Source: Xestospongia muta (Eukaryota; Porifera; Demospongiae; Haplosclerida; Petrosiidae). Taken from it: a stretch of DNA of 64,000 nucleotides. Below the pieces are notes generated by a model. It was not told the DNA's origin. It saw only the letters and a program-made list of their open reading frames with translations, and did not search any database. Shown here in pieces: positions 38,903 through 49,749 of the stretch (the first letter of the stretch is position 1; each line of letters opens with the position of its first letter). Position numbers and translations under genes: made by a program. Where the stretch lies: contig OY848917.1 in NCBI GenBank assembly GCA_963693285.1, positions 10,664,192 through 10,728,191 on the forward strand, given 5' to 3'.

Positions 38903-39253
38903 TCAATGCTCAAGAGTATTTAATTTGGTTCTGTAATTACATGCATGAGCAATATAAATGTAGTAGTTAATGAAATCTCCATCTGTCAGATTTAGTCTTG
39001 TGTAGAGATCGCTGATATTAGAATTGTCTGGCTCATCAAACATGACTACAAGATGGACCTGTAGTTTGCTACCTATTTCGTTGAGACTAACACCAGGATA
39101 GGTGAAGTAGTTGGGGACAAGAACACTACAAGAAATTAGTGTTATATTTACAACAATGATTATGAGGCAGGCTATTGCAGTCCAACGTCTACTATTGCTG
39201 TGGAGAAGTAACATATCTAATATTTTTACTTTTAACTGAGAGGATTGTAACAT
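38903..39253 (-). CDS. Hypothetical membrane protein, 116 residues
   Basis: An open frame from ATG gives MLQSSQLKVKILDMLLLHS, then a hydrophobic segment at about residues 25-45 (CLIIIVVNITLISCSVLV), then a mostly polar region with possible N-glycosylation sites (NIT, NIS, NLT). The topology would be a type II or signal-anchored protein. No domain is recognised. The 3' end runs into a short duplicated word (TCATCTCAATGCTCA twice), which creates the present stop. It may be an exon of a larger gene or a chance frame. Confidence 0.35.
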   Translation of the reverse strand: MLQSSQLKVKILDMLLLHSNSRRWTAIACLIIIVVNITLISCSVLVPNYFTYPGVSLNEIGSKLQVHLVVMFDEPDNSNISDLYTRLNLTDGDFINYYIYIAHACNYRTKLNTLEH

Positions 39254-39367
39254 TACATGAGGAGTTATTCATTTACAAATTAGTCATGTGAGAAATCAGT
39301 GATGTTTGATAATACAGATTGATTTCTCTAAATGGAGTGTCTGGTAGATATTTAGTAAAGGGTCTAG

Positions 39368-39513
39368 TCAATGCCTTTTCTTTGATTTTGATTTTGTCTT
39401 TTTTGCTGTAACTTGTGAAGCTGCTCCACTTGGTCCCATTTTTTCATAATCCTCAGAATCTGGAGAAATTTTTGATAGACTTATGGGTTTTGGAGGAAGA
39501 GGATCTGTGGTAC
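39368..39513 (-). CDS. Candidate terminal exon of an unidentified minus-strand gene
   Basis: After an acceptor (AACAACAG) the sequence reads TDPLPPKPISLSKIS, SEDYEKMG and a Lys/Ser-rich end before TGA. PPKP could bind SH3 domains and EDYEKM is a plausible tyrosine-phosphorylation site, so this resembles the end of a cytoplasmic receptor tail. Upstream exons are not recognised. Confidence 0.4.
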
Positions 39514-40825
39514 CTGTTGTTAAAGAAGTTGTGAGACTTTATTATTATTATTATTATTATTAATGAATTTTACAGTACATAAAGTAAAGCAGTTCCCGAG
39601 TGTGAATTATTTAGAGAAAAATTTAAAAGAAAATCAAAATGAGATAAGTAATAAGGGAAGATATAATGTGAGAAATTATATACAGCAAAATGAGTAAAGA
39701 AAGTCTAGCCTAGTGGGAGAATGTAGTTACTATACACTTGTCACATAGGCAGTAAAAATGGAAACTACAGACATCATCATTGTTGAAATGATCTACAAAG
39801 GACGACCACATATTATCTTCCATTAGACAAGGAACTAGTAAATAATATATTTCGTGAGAATCAGGACATGACAAAAGGTGTAATAGTGCTTTTTGTTAGG
39901 CTACAGAGAATCCCTGTTGCAACAGTAACTCACTATACACGAGCCTGTAATTATTAAGAGGAGTGGCTTAAAGGGATGGTTGAACATAGTTGTGGTTGTT
40001 TTTTCTACACGTGTTGTCTTCTTCAGTTACTTGCTCAGACAGGTATGCTATCCTTGTTAAATGTAAAATGTCTAGGGACCAGTATGTGGATAACTGTTCC
40101 GTTTTTTAGGATCCCCTTTGTAGTGTAAGAATTTGTTAGTGTTATAATTTAATGATTTTGGAAATTTTCCAAAATGCGGGGGCCTTATTTTTTTACTGTA
40201 ATGTTTATGAAAGTAGCTGGTTTTGACTCTACAGAAAGTCTATATCTTGTTCTGTGTTATTGGAGTGTAAGATCAATATTGTACACAATATGATATGTAT
40301 TCTATTTTAGGTACTGCCTTTAGTCTATAAGTAGATCCTACAGTTCAAGCATAATCTCAATATCTTTAGTAAAATATATGCTACCAATAAAAAGATTATG
40401 AAACTGTTGAAACAACAGTACAAACCACTGTAATCACTATATGAATTTAGGCTAGACTAATATCCTTTGCCAATCACAGGTACAATAAATATATTGTCTA
40501 TCAAATGTAGGTATTTAATGATATCAAGAAGCAAGATGTTATCAGAAAATGAAAGGTACGCTCTTGATTATATATTAACCTTTTTGTTGAATGATTACAT
40601 TGATGTAGACATGAATCTTGGTAGTAACAGTGTGATTAGTTTATGACCATATGTGGTAGTAGTTCACACTACTTGGGTTATCATAACTAACTTTAATATT
40701 AATGACAATGCTGAGTATGAATAGGAAGGTTTGACTAGATGAATTAGAAATTATTACTTTATGTATGTAGCATCACAATGAATTTTTGTTGTACACCTAA
40801 GCACTAATCTCATTAACTTATGTAG
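39514..40825. other. No gene recognised; TTA microsatellite at 39538-39562
   Basis: Apart from a run of ATT repeats at 39538-39562, no coding, RNA or repeat feature is supported. First exon(s) of the NAF1-like gene may lie here; ATGTTATCAGAAAATG near 40533 before a GTACGC donor is a candidate, but its phase does not match the next exon. Confidence 0.4.
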
Positions 40826-43800
40826 AGGCTACAAAATCTTCATTACACTTACCTGGTGAGTCAACTATAACAAGAAAACTCCAGTCTACATTATCTGAGA
40901 CAACAGTAACTCAAACTTTAAATCAAGCTATCTCCTTATCTATTAATTCTAATATTACTGTAACTCCGTCATCTGATAGTACAACACAAGAGATCATTCC
41001 ACCCTTTACTACACCAAGTGAATATTCTCCATCCTCTATGATAATGCCATTATCACACACTGGTTGTGTAGAGAAAGCACAGAAAAATGAGCATTTCCAA
41101 CAACCAGGGTCAACTGGAAACAATCTATTAACCGATATTGATACAATAACCAATAAAATTGAAGGTCTAGCTTCTCCAATCTAATCTAATGTTAACAACA
41201 CTGGCAATGGTATGGTAACGCAACCATCTATATATCCAGCAAAACCAATATTATACACACTATCACCTCCTTTAATTCCAAAATTGCCTGCTTCATATAA
41301 TGCTAGTATTCCAAGCACTAGTAATGTTAGTTCTAATCAAATTGATGCTGATATGATGCAGATTGATTCCATTTTGAAAGCACTTAACACTAGAACATTT
41401 GACCAAGTTGGCATGGCTACTATTGATGTGCTCACACAAGTAAGACCACAGGTATGTTGTATAGCTCAGTTATATGTATATTGTGTCTAGTTATAAGATA
41501 GTATATTAAGATCAGCAGTTATCTTATTAGAACTCATTTATAATAAGTTAAATGTGTGAGTGGTTGCTCTGTTACTAAAATATAGTATCTGCTGTTCAAA
41601 TTGGTCCTAGTGCTGGATTCAATCTAATTCGTCAACTTGGATCAGATGAAGAGAGTAGTTCCAGTGACTCTGAAGGTACTACAAGTGATGAAGAAGAAGA
41701 CACACATGCAAAGAATAGAATTGAAGAGTAAGTGTACACAATGTCACACTTGTTGTATGAGGGTTGTCCAGTAGTGCCATTGACTGTCCGAAGGGAATTT
41801 CAGATTCCCTTTGTCCGTAAAGGACTAATGGACAGTAATGTATGTCCTATGGACTCTTTTATCATTGCCTTACTCCTGCTTGTCCATCCATTCCCTTTGT
41901 CTTTAAGGGACTAATGGACAGTAAAGGATTTCCAGTGGATGCTTAACATTGCTAAAGGGACTTATAGATATTAAAGGGTGTCCTATGGACTCCTTTAATA
42001 CTGCCTTAAGTCCTCTTGTCCATCCTTTACCTTTGTCCCTAAGGGACTATTGGACAGTAAAGGATGACCTATGGACTCCTTCAATACTGCCTTAAGTCCT
42101 GCTTGTCCATCCCTTACCTTTGTCCCTAAACGACTAATGGACAGTAAAGGATGTCCTATGGACTCCTTCAATACTGTCTTTAGTCCTGCCTGTGCATCCT
42201 TTACCTTTATCCCTTAGGGACTAATGGACAGTAAAATATGTCCTATGGACTCCTTTAATACTGCCTTAAGTCCTGCCTGTCCATCCTTTACCTTTATCCC
42301 TTAGGGACTAATGGACAGTAAAAGATGTCCTATGTACTACTTTAATACTGCATTTAGTCCTGCCTGTCCATCCTTTACCTTTATCCCTAAGGGACTAATG
42401 GACAGTAAAAGATGTCCTATGTACTCCTTTAATACTGCCTTTAGTCCTGCCTGTCCATCCTTTACCTTTGTCCCTAAGGGACTATTGGACAGTAAAGGAT
42501 GTCCTATGGACTCCTTTCACACTGAATTAATTCTGGTTGTCCATCCCTTACCTTTGTCTTTAAGGGACTAATGGACAATAAAGGATGTCCTATGGACTCC
42601 TTTAACTCTTCCTGTAGTCCTGCCTTGTACATCCTTTACCTTTGTCCCTGAGGGACTAATGGACAGTAAAGGATGTCCTATTACAATGAGTCTGTTATGT
42701 ATATATCGTCATATTTTTATATGAGTTCATTTATTAGTATAAAGGTATATATGTTCAGAAACAAATCATTTTGTTCAATTTTATATTACATAAATGTAGC
42801 CTGAAGTAATTTCTTTTCCTCACATATGTTATGAATGTCATACAAATTTAATAGAAGGAACATAAACATATGCTCACTCATCTTTTGCGTTATGTGCTTA
42901 TATCTTGAGAGCCATGAGAACACCTGTTCACAAACGTCTGTATCAACCTGATGTCATAGAGACTAAAGAAAAAGTTAAAGGATATTACTTTAGTATATGG
43001 TGTTTCAATTAGGCAGAGTTTTACCTTCTCTAATTGGGGAAAATAATTGGGGTCACAATTGTGTTTACATCATTTATCAGTGTGACCCCTCATATGCATC
43101 TTATCAACTACAATTTTTAGTGACGCTAGCTGTTTTGTTTGTTCTGTAAGACCTACTCTTTTTTACTCTCCCCAAACCTTTTTAGATGCCAAGCATCGTC
43201 ATAACAAATGAATTCTATTAAATAACATAAGCAAAAATTGATTAAATAGTGGTCATTAGTCACATACCAATAGAATTTTCAATATTATGATGCAAAGCAA
43301 AAAAGTTGTAAAGGTATCCATAAACTTGTGTTTTTGATTCAGAAATGATAAGTTCTCCTATAAGTACAATTACTCCACAGGGCCTCATGTCAGCCAAAAC
43401 ACCTATAGAATGTTTTGCTTTAACATGTTAGTTAATAAAGTGTTTATATTAAATTTGTACAAAATGTGCATAACTAACCAGCAGTCCTCAAGTTCAAACG
43501 ATGTTTGTCCTTCTCAGTGTTACAAGACAATGCTTCATTATCATCTTCTGCATCAAATGCTTTACAATAAGTATGGATTTAGATTGTTGAATTTAGATTC
43601 AGTTTGATAGTGGAAGAAGTGCATTAATGTAGTATAAACTGTCACTAATGATACATACTATTCTTCATTGAGTATTGACACAATAGTGATAATAGTAATG
43701 ATGAGAACCTACCCAATACTATTGTGTATGATTGTGCACTCTATTCTGGGTTTCTTTGGTGGAGCGTCTTGATCATTGTGTCTGCTATTAATAGACAGGA

Positions 43801-46800
43801 TACTTTTCTGGTGACCATATTCCAAATCTGTATGTGTCACCACTTAAAGTCGCACACCCTCCTCAAACTCTTTGATTATATCTGAAGATAATGAGCCAGC
43901 TAACTCCCAGGTGACTTGCATATCTGGTTTACCTAACCACAGTACCTGTGTATTGATATATCATTTTTATAACTGCTTTGGCAAGGATCATGAAATGCCT
44001 AAAACACAAATCTATGTACTATAAGTAAATATATGCATGCTATATAAAAGAATAACATTGACAGTCGTTATATAACCTTGTAAAATGTGCTGCTCCTAGT
44101 GGTCTTTCTTTCCACAATCATTTCCACAACAGGGTCACCCTCATCTACACGATAAGACTTACATGCTCGACTGTCATGTTTCTGACAGTATCATGATTTA
44201 TATTGTGGGGATGATGTGCAGCCTGATTTGATATGTCCTGGTAAGTTGGGATATTGAATGCATCATGCATCCTTTGCCATGCACACATCACGACGATTTT
44301 TCATATTACCATCAAGTACAAGAACATTTTTGCAACCTGGATACTTGCATGTGTGTTCTATAGACATAATTTTTGATTTATAAACAGTAATTTGTATACA
44401 GAGTTACCTGAGTACTTTCTTTCAAAAGTTTCATAAAATATTGGGGTAAACCACTGTAGAGTTAAACCCAAGCCTGAATACATAGGGACAGCTCCATTAA
44501 TTTCTGGATAATGAGACAATGTGTTCAAAATGGAAAATCTGAGGTGTGCTGACTCAAATCTTCTGTGATCTAGCTTAACATGTTTATGAAGTTGTTGAAA
44601 TCTAAATAGTTTTAAAAAAATATTCATAAGGAAGCATTTCTGCCTTTAATATACATTTCATCAGATTGTTGATGCTTCTGTATTTCAAGAGAGGAGCATT
44701 TCTTTGGTTCTACTTCAAAGCTGTTACTGTAATTGTAGATGTCAGCTTTTTGTTTGTAGCTAATGTGACCAAAAAGCAGTTCTACATCAAACTTTGAAAG
44801 CATTTTCATCTCAATTGCTGTTTCACTACTAGATATAAAATAGTCCAATTGGTCCCAGTCAGTGTCATAGAATGCTACAGATTTATCCCCATCAGAATGG
44901 TATCCGTAATATTGCCTGAAAGAGCATCCTTTTTGCTGATTTTGGAAATATTTGTGGTAGTGGGTACTTAGTAAAGTTCCAAACAATTTGGTGTACACTG
45001 TTATGTGGCTACATACTTCATTTGATGACACCAGCACTAATCCAAGTGGTTCATTATTACTATTAAGGCCATGGATTTCTTCCATCAATTGCTTATGAGT
45101 GGCAAAAGCTGTGGGATTGAAGAGCTGGAGATTTTCTATCATAGCTTTCATAGTAGTAGGATCTAAATCCTTGCTCAAATGCTCCACAAAAGGAGAGATT
45201 GATTACCGTGTAAGTAGTGAACTGCAACAAAGTATGTTTGTAATCCCAGGTGTTTAATTACGTTTCCTACATATGTAAATGTATATTGTTTGTTTGCATT
45301 GGGAAGACATATTGTCATTATTGTAACATTATAACTTATTACAAATTTCCTTTTATAGATATTAATCTGATTAATGGATTGATAAGCTGCTATGAGCCAA
45401 TTTTCTTATTTTATTTAGGATCTTCCACTTGAAGAAGAGACAGCTGTTCTCTGTCCAGATGATGTCGAACTAACAGCTGTAGGCAAGGTTCTACACACTA
45501 CTGAGAAACTCAGTTAGTATCTCCATGTCGTATCTCGAACTAGTTGTGGTCACACATCATCTTCAGTTATAATAATACAACTACTGGATACAGTGTAGTA
45601 GTGTTTATATATATTTGTCATAGCTTTGTACCAATATAATTATCATCAACATTATGTTATGTCATATTAATATTGTTTACTAAGTTTATGCTGTGATCTG
45701 CTTAAATTTAAAGAACCCTTATGTTGATAATTTGTTAGTAATATTTATTTGTGAAGCTTATTTATAATGTAATATAATTTTTCTTGTCATAATAACATTT
45801 TTAGTTTCATTTAAGTTTTGTTACATTGTGTCACATCAGCAACTTACATTGCAGCATATGGTGACTGTCTCTTTGCTTACCTATATCTGTGATTGAATCA
45901 CATCCTAAGTCACCAGTAATTGCTGAAGGAACTATATTTTGGTCTTCAAGCAGACTTTTTATAGGAAAGGTTAGGACATGAACTGTTATTATAATATAAA
46001 CTATTCTCATGTGAGCATATGCACCTAGCAAGAGTGGGATATTATGCTGATGTAAATTACATTTAATCTAAATGACTTTGCCATCTCCTCATTACAAAAA
46101 CATTTGTCAGATTTTTCCTCTACATTACACTTGAAAAAATAAAGGCTGTTCACATTAACCTTGACCTTGTCAATGCATTTAATGGCTTGTCGTGATTTAC
46201 TATGGCTTCATAATATCATGCAGCCAATCATGTATGTTCAATGCCACATGAACAGAATTGTTTGTCAATGAATAATTTACAAACTGAATATGTACTCTCC
46301 TTCAATTTATATTATGTAGGTTTTCGAAACATTTAGACCTGTCAAGAGGCCTTTCTATTCTGTTAGAGTTATTGATGATAGTGACACTTGTCTACTGCCT
46401 GGTACAGAAGTGTTTGTGGCACTAAATGATCCCACATTAACACAATATGTTTTCATGGAAGAAATATTGAAGTGAGAATTATATTTGTTCTATTACATCA
46501 AACCCTTAAAGTAGGCTTGCTTTTCAAGTTGTATTCACAATCATTAGTATGAATATCTAACTATAGGTATAGTCTAGTTGTGATAGAGTCAATTATGATA
46601 TACATAGCATGGCATAGCCATTCAAGTTATTCATTAATGTTATGTCATTTTTCATATATTACAGAATTCTGTTTTGTAGTATCCAAGATGACGGAAAGCA
46701 TTCAATGACCAAAACTGTTAAAAGAGTCTCATTTTATGCAGAAACTTAGTGGCACAACATCTTAAATATGTCACCACGCCTCCTCATTAATGCTTTAATA

Positions 46801-48129
46801 TTACCTAAGCTAGCCCAGCCATAACTCCATCTACATAAACAACGACAGTACATTAAGGAAGCTTTCCATATAAAACATTTGTTTTGTAACTTCTTAGGTA
46901 ATAAAATCAACATTCTATGTAAATGGTAATATAATGTTTAGTTTATGATTTGATAGCTGTAAATATTCTCTTCATCTAGACAGAGAGGATCTGATACATC
47001 ATGGCTACATGATCATAAAGTACCAAATGAGGTGAGTTCAGTAAAACAATGAGATGTTATATCAATATTATGTAGTTTCAAGATTACTCTGATGACGAAC
47101 AAGAACAACAAGCAAAAAGTCACTCTAGACCACAAAATTAAAGAATAGCTAATGTTTAGTAATATCTTGATACTTGTGTACTTCATCATGATCACTTAGC
47201 ATGTGATAAAAGCCATAAATACCAAAATAGTAGAATGGTATACAACAAATTAGATATGCTACCAATGTTACATATTTTAGTACGATTGGGTACATTTTCC
47301 TATCAAATGTAACAAGCTAGGAATGGTTGAATGGAGTTTTAATGAAAATGTTATGATCAATCACATTATTTGTAGTTGATATCAACAATAGGAAATAGTG
47401 TTGGCCCTATCCACCAGGTATACTACTCTACATGTATATACAATACAATCCAGATCAAATAAAGTGTCAAGATTTGTTAAGGAATACTGTGTGTGAAACT
47501 TTAGCTTATGTATAGTTTAGTATACAAAGTAATGTGGGCTATATAATTTGATTATCTGTATGTAACTATAGTAGCAGTACATGGCTTCTTACTATGTCAA
47601 CTACAACTGAATTTAATATGGCAATGAATTTGCCTTTACAGTTCATTTAGGCTAAGTGTATTAGGCTTTCATTGCTCATAGTTTACTATAATAATTGTGA
47701 ATACAGAAGCCATAATGCTGAGTATTTATATATGTATACACAATGTAATAGTTTATAGGACCAACGAAGGTCATTTTTATGTTGAAATTGATGACAAGTT
47801 ATCAATGAGATTTGAAGTGATGTCTGCCTTTTACTATAGATATTGTTCAAGATCACTCTCCCTCAGTGTATTCATCACAAGCAAGCATGTCTTCTAGTCC
47901 TTGTTATAATCAATGGTGCATTAATAATTCACATGTCCCTTTTCACTACTTACCTCAAAACTATCGGTATCTTCCAGTCCTTGTACCACAACCATTTGTA
48001 GCACAGAATTCATCTTATGGAGGTTATGTTAATCCATGGAATGCTACATATCAATACCAACCCTTCCCTGGGCAAGCAATACATGGACAACCAACCTATA
48101 ATTTGTCAGAGTCAGATGATGTATCATAA
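40826..48129 (+). CDS. NAF1: NAF1-like H/ACA ribonucleoprotein assembly factor, multi-exon
   Basis: NAF1 helps assemble H/ACA snoRNPs and telomerase RNP in the nucleus before GAR1 replaces it. Best-supported exons are 45419-45512 (DLPLEEE, VELTAVGKVLH), 45917-45969 (AEGTIFWSSS, LFIGK), 46320-46471 (VFETFRPVKRPFYSVRV, LTQYVFMEEILK), 46980-47031 (QRGSDTSW) and 47076-47141 (FQDYSDDEQEQQAK then TAA). These follow the order of the family core domain. Upstream, 40826-41451 and 41586-41727 encode a Ser/Thr-rich and acidic N-terminus (GSDEESSSSDSEG), typical of the family. Downstream, 47840-48129 encodes a Pro/Tyr-rich end like the usual C-terminus. Problems: an in-frame TAA at 41182, phase mismatches between the early exons, and a missing linker exon. 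The gene identity is firm; the full structure is not. Confidence 0.8.
41790..42690. repeat. 87-bp minisatellite in a NAF1 intron
   Basis: About ten units with an 87-bp period (for example 42216, 42303 and 42390). Each unit contains CATCCTTTAC facing GTAAAGGATG and the palindrome GTCCCTAAGGGAC, so it can form a hairpin. Eighty-seven is a multiple of three and part of the array (42311-42571) stays open, but the product is low-complexity and lies inside an intron. Confidence 0.9.
42691..43843. other. Intron sequence of the NAF1-like gene, no feature recognised
   Basis: AT-rich intronic sequence between the minisatellite and the nested element. A short open stretch at 43410-43607 has no recognisable domain. 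Confidence 0.5.
43844..45187 (-). pseudogene. Decayed mobile-element gene with Cys cluster and chromodomain, nested in a NAF1 intron
   Basis: Reading down the minus strand: 44624-45187 gives a conserved-looking block (YYGYHSDGDKSVAFYDTDWD, FDVELLFGHISYKQKAD), then after a frameshift at a T run 44405-44627 (LHKHVKLDHRRFESAHLRFS, YSGLGLTLQWFTPIFYETF). A short intron follows, then 44077-44355 (TCKYPGCKNVLVLDGNMKN, IKSGCTSSPQ, YCQKHDSRAC, TTRSSTFYK). After a second intron, 43844-43945 completes a chromodomain-like fold (VLWLGKPDMQVTWELAGSL, IIKEFEEG). Two in-frame TGA codons interrupt the Cys cluster. The pattern resembles repeated sponge and cnidarian genes thought to be mobile; the class is not certain. 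It is dead and opposite in strand to its host gene. Confidence 0.65.
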
Positions 48130-48513
48130 ACCAAGTAATTATTATTTACTAATTATTTTATTATTATAAATAGATGGTTATTTGTATTGCTAATTATCTC
48201 TGTTAATGATTACTGATAACAAAAATTGAATATTAAAATAACACTTATCACCGTTCACTTTACCTTAGTACATAAGACTATGACATTTACATGCATACAT
48301 GGTCAGGTACATGGTGCATTTCCTTGTATGATGATTCATTTATCATTTGTTGGTATTCTCAATGTATGACTATGCAGTTTCCAGATCATCTTATCAATTT
48401 AGGTAACCACAGTAAATGTCACTTCTGTGGTGCATTTACTTATTTTAAGATTTCTTACTGACTAACTTTTGTCTATCTAGTTATCCTAAATTGGACACAA
48501 AAAGACAAGTAGG
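48130..48513. other. Intergenic region between convergent genes
   Basis: Separates the 3' end of the NAF1-like gene from the 3' end of the death-domain gene. AT-rich. No feature other than the expected polyadenylation region of both genes, for which no single signal is convincing. Confidence 0.5.
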
Positions 48514-48900
48514 TCACAAAATTTTACTTGACTCAAATGCAAACATCCAGTGAGCAATGCAAAGATGACCCATATCTCTTAGAGCTTCAATAGATTTTGC
48601 CCCAGTTGCTTCCCCTGCATCTAACCATGTCATTAACATGTCTTTACGAGCAGGTCCAGACTGATGATGGTTGTTCCTTTTGATGTCCTTCAGCACTGCA
48701 TTCTTAATACCCAAATATACCCCTAACATTTCCCAGTCTTCAATTTGTCTTGCAAACCTTATTAGGACAACAAGGTGACATTCATCTATAGAAAATTCAC
48801 AAAATCGTTTTCATAGCATTAATTCTTATTACAATATGTCACTTACTAAGAGGTCCATCTGGTAGATTTGAGCTCACACTCTTAATTACTGATTCAGCAT
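48514..48900 (-). CDS. Terminal exons of a death-domain protein
   Basis: Two exons join in phase 1: 48847-48900 (AESVIKSVSSNLPDGPL) and 48514-48785. The second reads ECHLVVLIRFARQIEDWEML, then GVYLGIKNAVLKDIKRNN, KDMLMTWLDAGEATG and IEALRDMGHLCIAHWMF before TGA. Trp in WEML, the LG-x-LGI-type helix pair and MLMTWL are hallmarks of the death-domain fold, a protein-interaction module of apoptosis and innate immune signalling. The domain is near the C-terminus, as in many sponge adaptor and receptor-like proteins. Upstream exons are unclear; 48999-49055 looks like a possible exon but carries an in-frame stop. Confidence 0.7.
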
Positions 48901-49749
48901 CTAATAAAGAAGCAAAATTTATAGAAATTAATATGTTGTTCATTTTCTTAATTATAAATATTATATAGCAATCTATACACGTGTCATCCCTACCTAATTT
49001 TATAAACTCATAACATTGTTTATTTTCAGAGCTGATTCATCCACAGATACTTCTAATAAAAAGATAAAGATTATTTTAGTTAAATATAATTATGCTAAAA
49101 GTACTCTTCTAAATAATTACTGGTAAGCAATGTTAATCATGTTGGCAGCTCAACATTCCATTGTAAGAAGAAAAGCCATAATATTAGAGGGAAAGTCCCT
49201 TTGTTTTCTCATGTTGCATGTCATATGCTTACAGGAAAGACAAAGACTTTGTAGGATGTATGCTTTTAATTTAACAATGTCCTAGCAAAGTTATTGTGTT
49301 GTAACTTGTCGTTAGTATTTTAAGCTTTTGCTCCTGTCAATATGGATGTATATATATCCTGACAGTTATCATCAAATTATAGCTATTACATAAAACTAAA
49401 GGAGATAAAAGTGAGTTTCAGTAGTAATTATAATTATTAAGTAATTGCCTTTATTAACCTCGCTGTACGTGGGTGCATACAAGGTAGCCTTGTACCCAGG
49501 CTATATTGTGATTTAACAGTTACAATAATTACATCACCTCAAAAATTATTATTAATGAGTATAAAATATTTAGTGGCAAAATAAATATTTCAATATTTGT
49601 TTGATTTTAGATCTAGTAATTCCAGTCAATTAATTTGGGATACAGACATGTCTAGTTCTTTCTTGGTCACATGTTATGGTAATAGTAATTCCTGCCCATT
49701 GACACCAGTGACTAGCTGTTCTCTCTCTTTGTTTCTGTTGTTTTCTAAC
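48901..49749. other. No gene established between death-domain exons and OSCP exons
   Basis: Expected to hold either the rest of the OSCP gene or the 5' exons of the death-domain gene, but neither could be recognised. A small hairpin (ACAAGG facing CCTTGT) lies near 49480-49494. After the donor at 49749 the frame stays open for about 45 codons without resembling OSCP. Confidence 0.5.

Noticed and set aside
44077..44355. Selenocysteine at the two in-frame TGA codons
   Set aside because: Both replace residues that need not be Cys (Gly and Arg codons one base away), the gene also has a frameshift, and no SECIS-like hairpin was seen.
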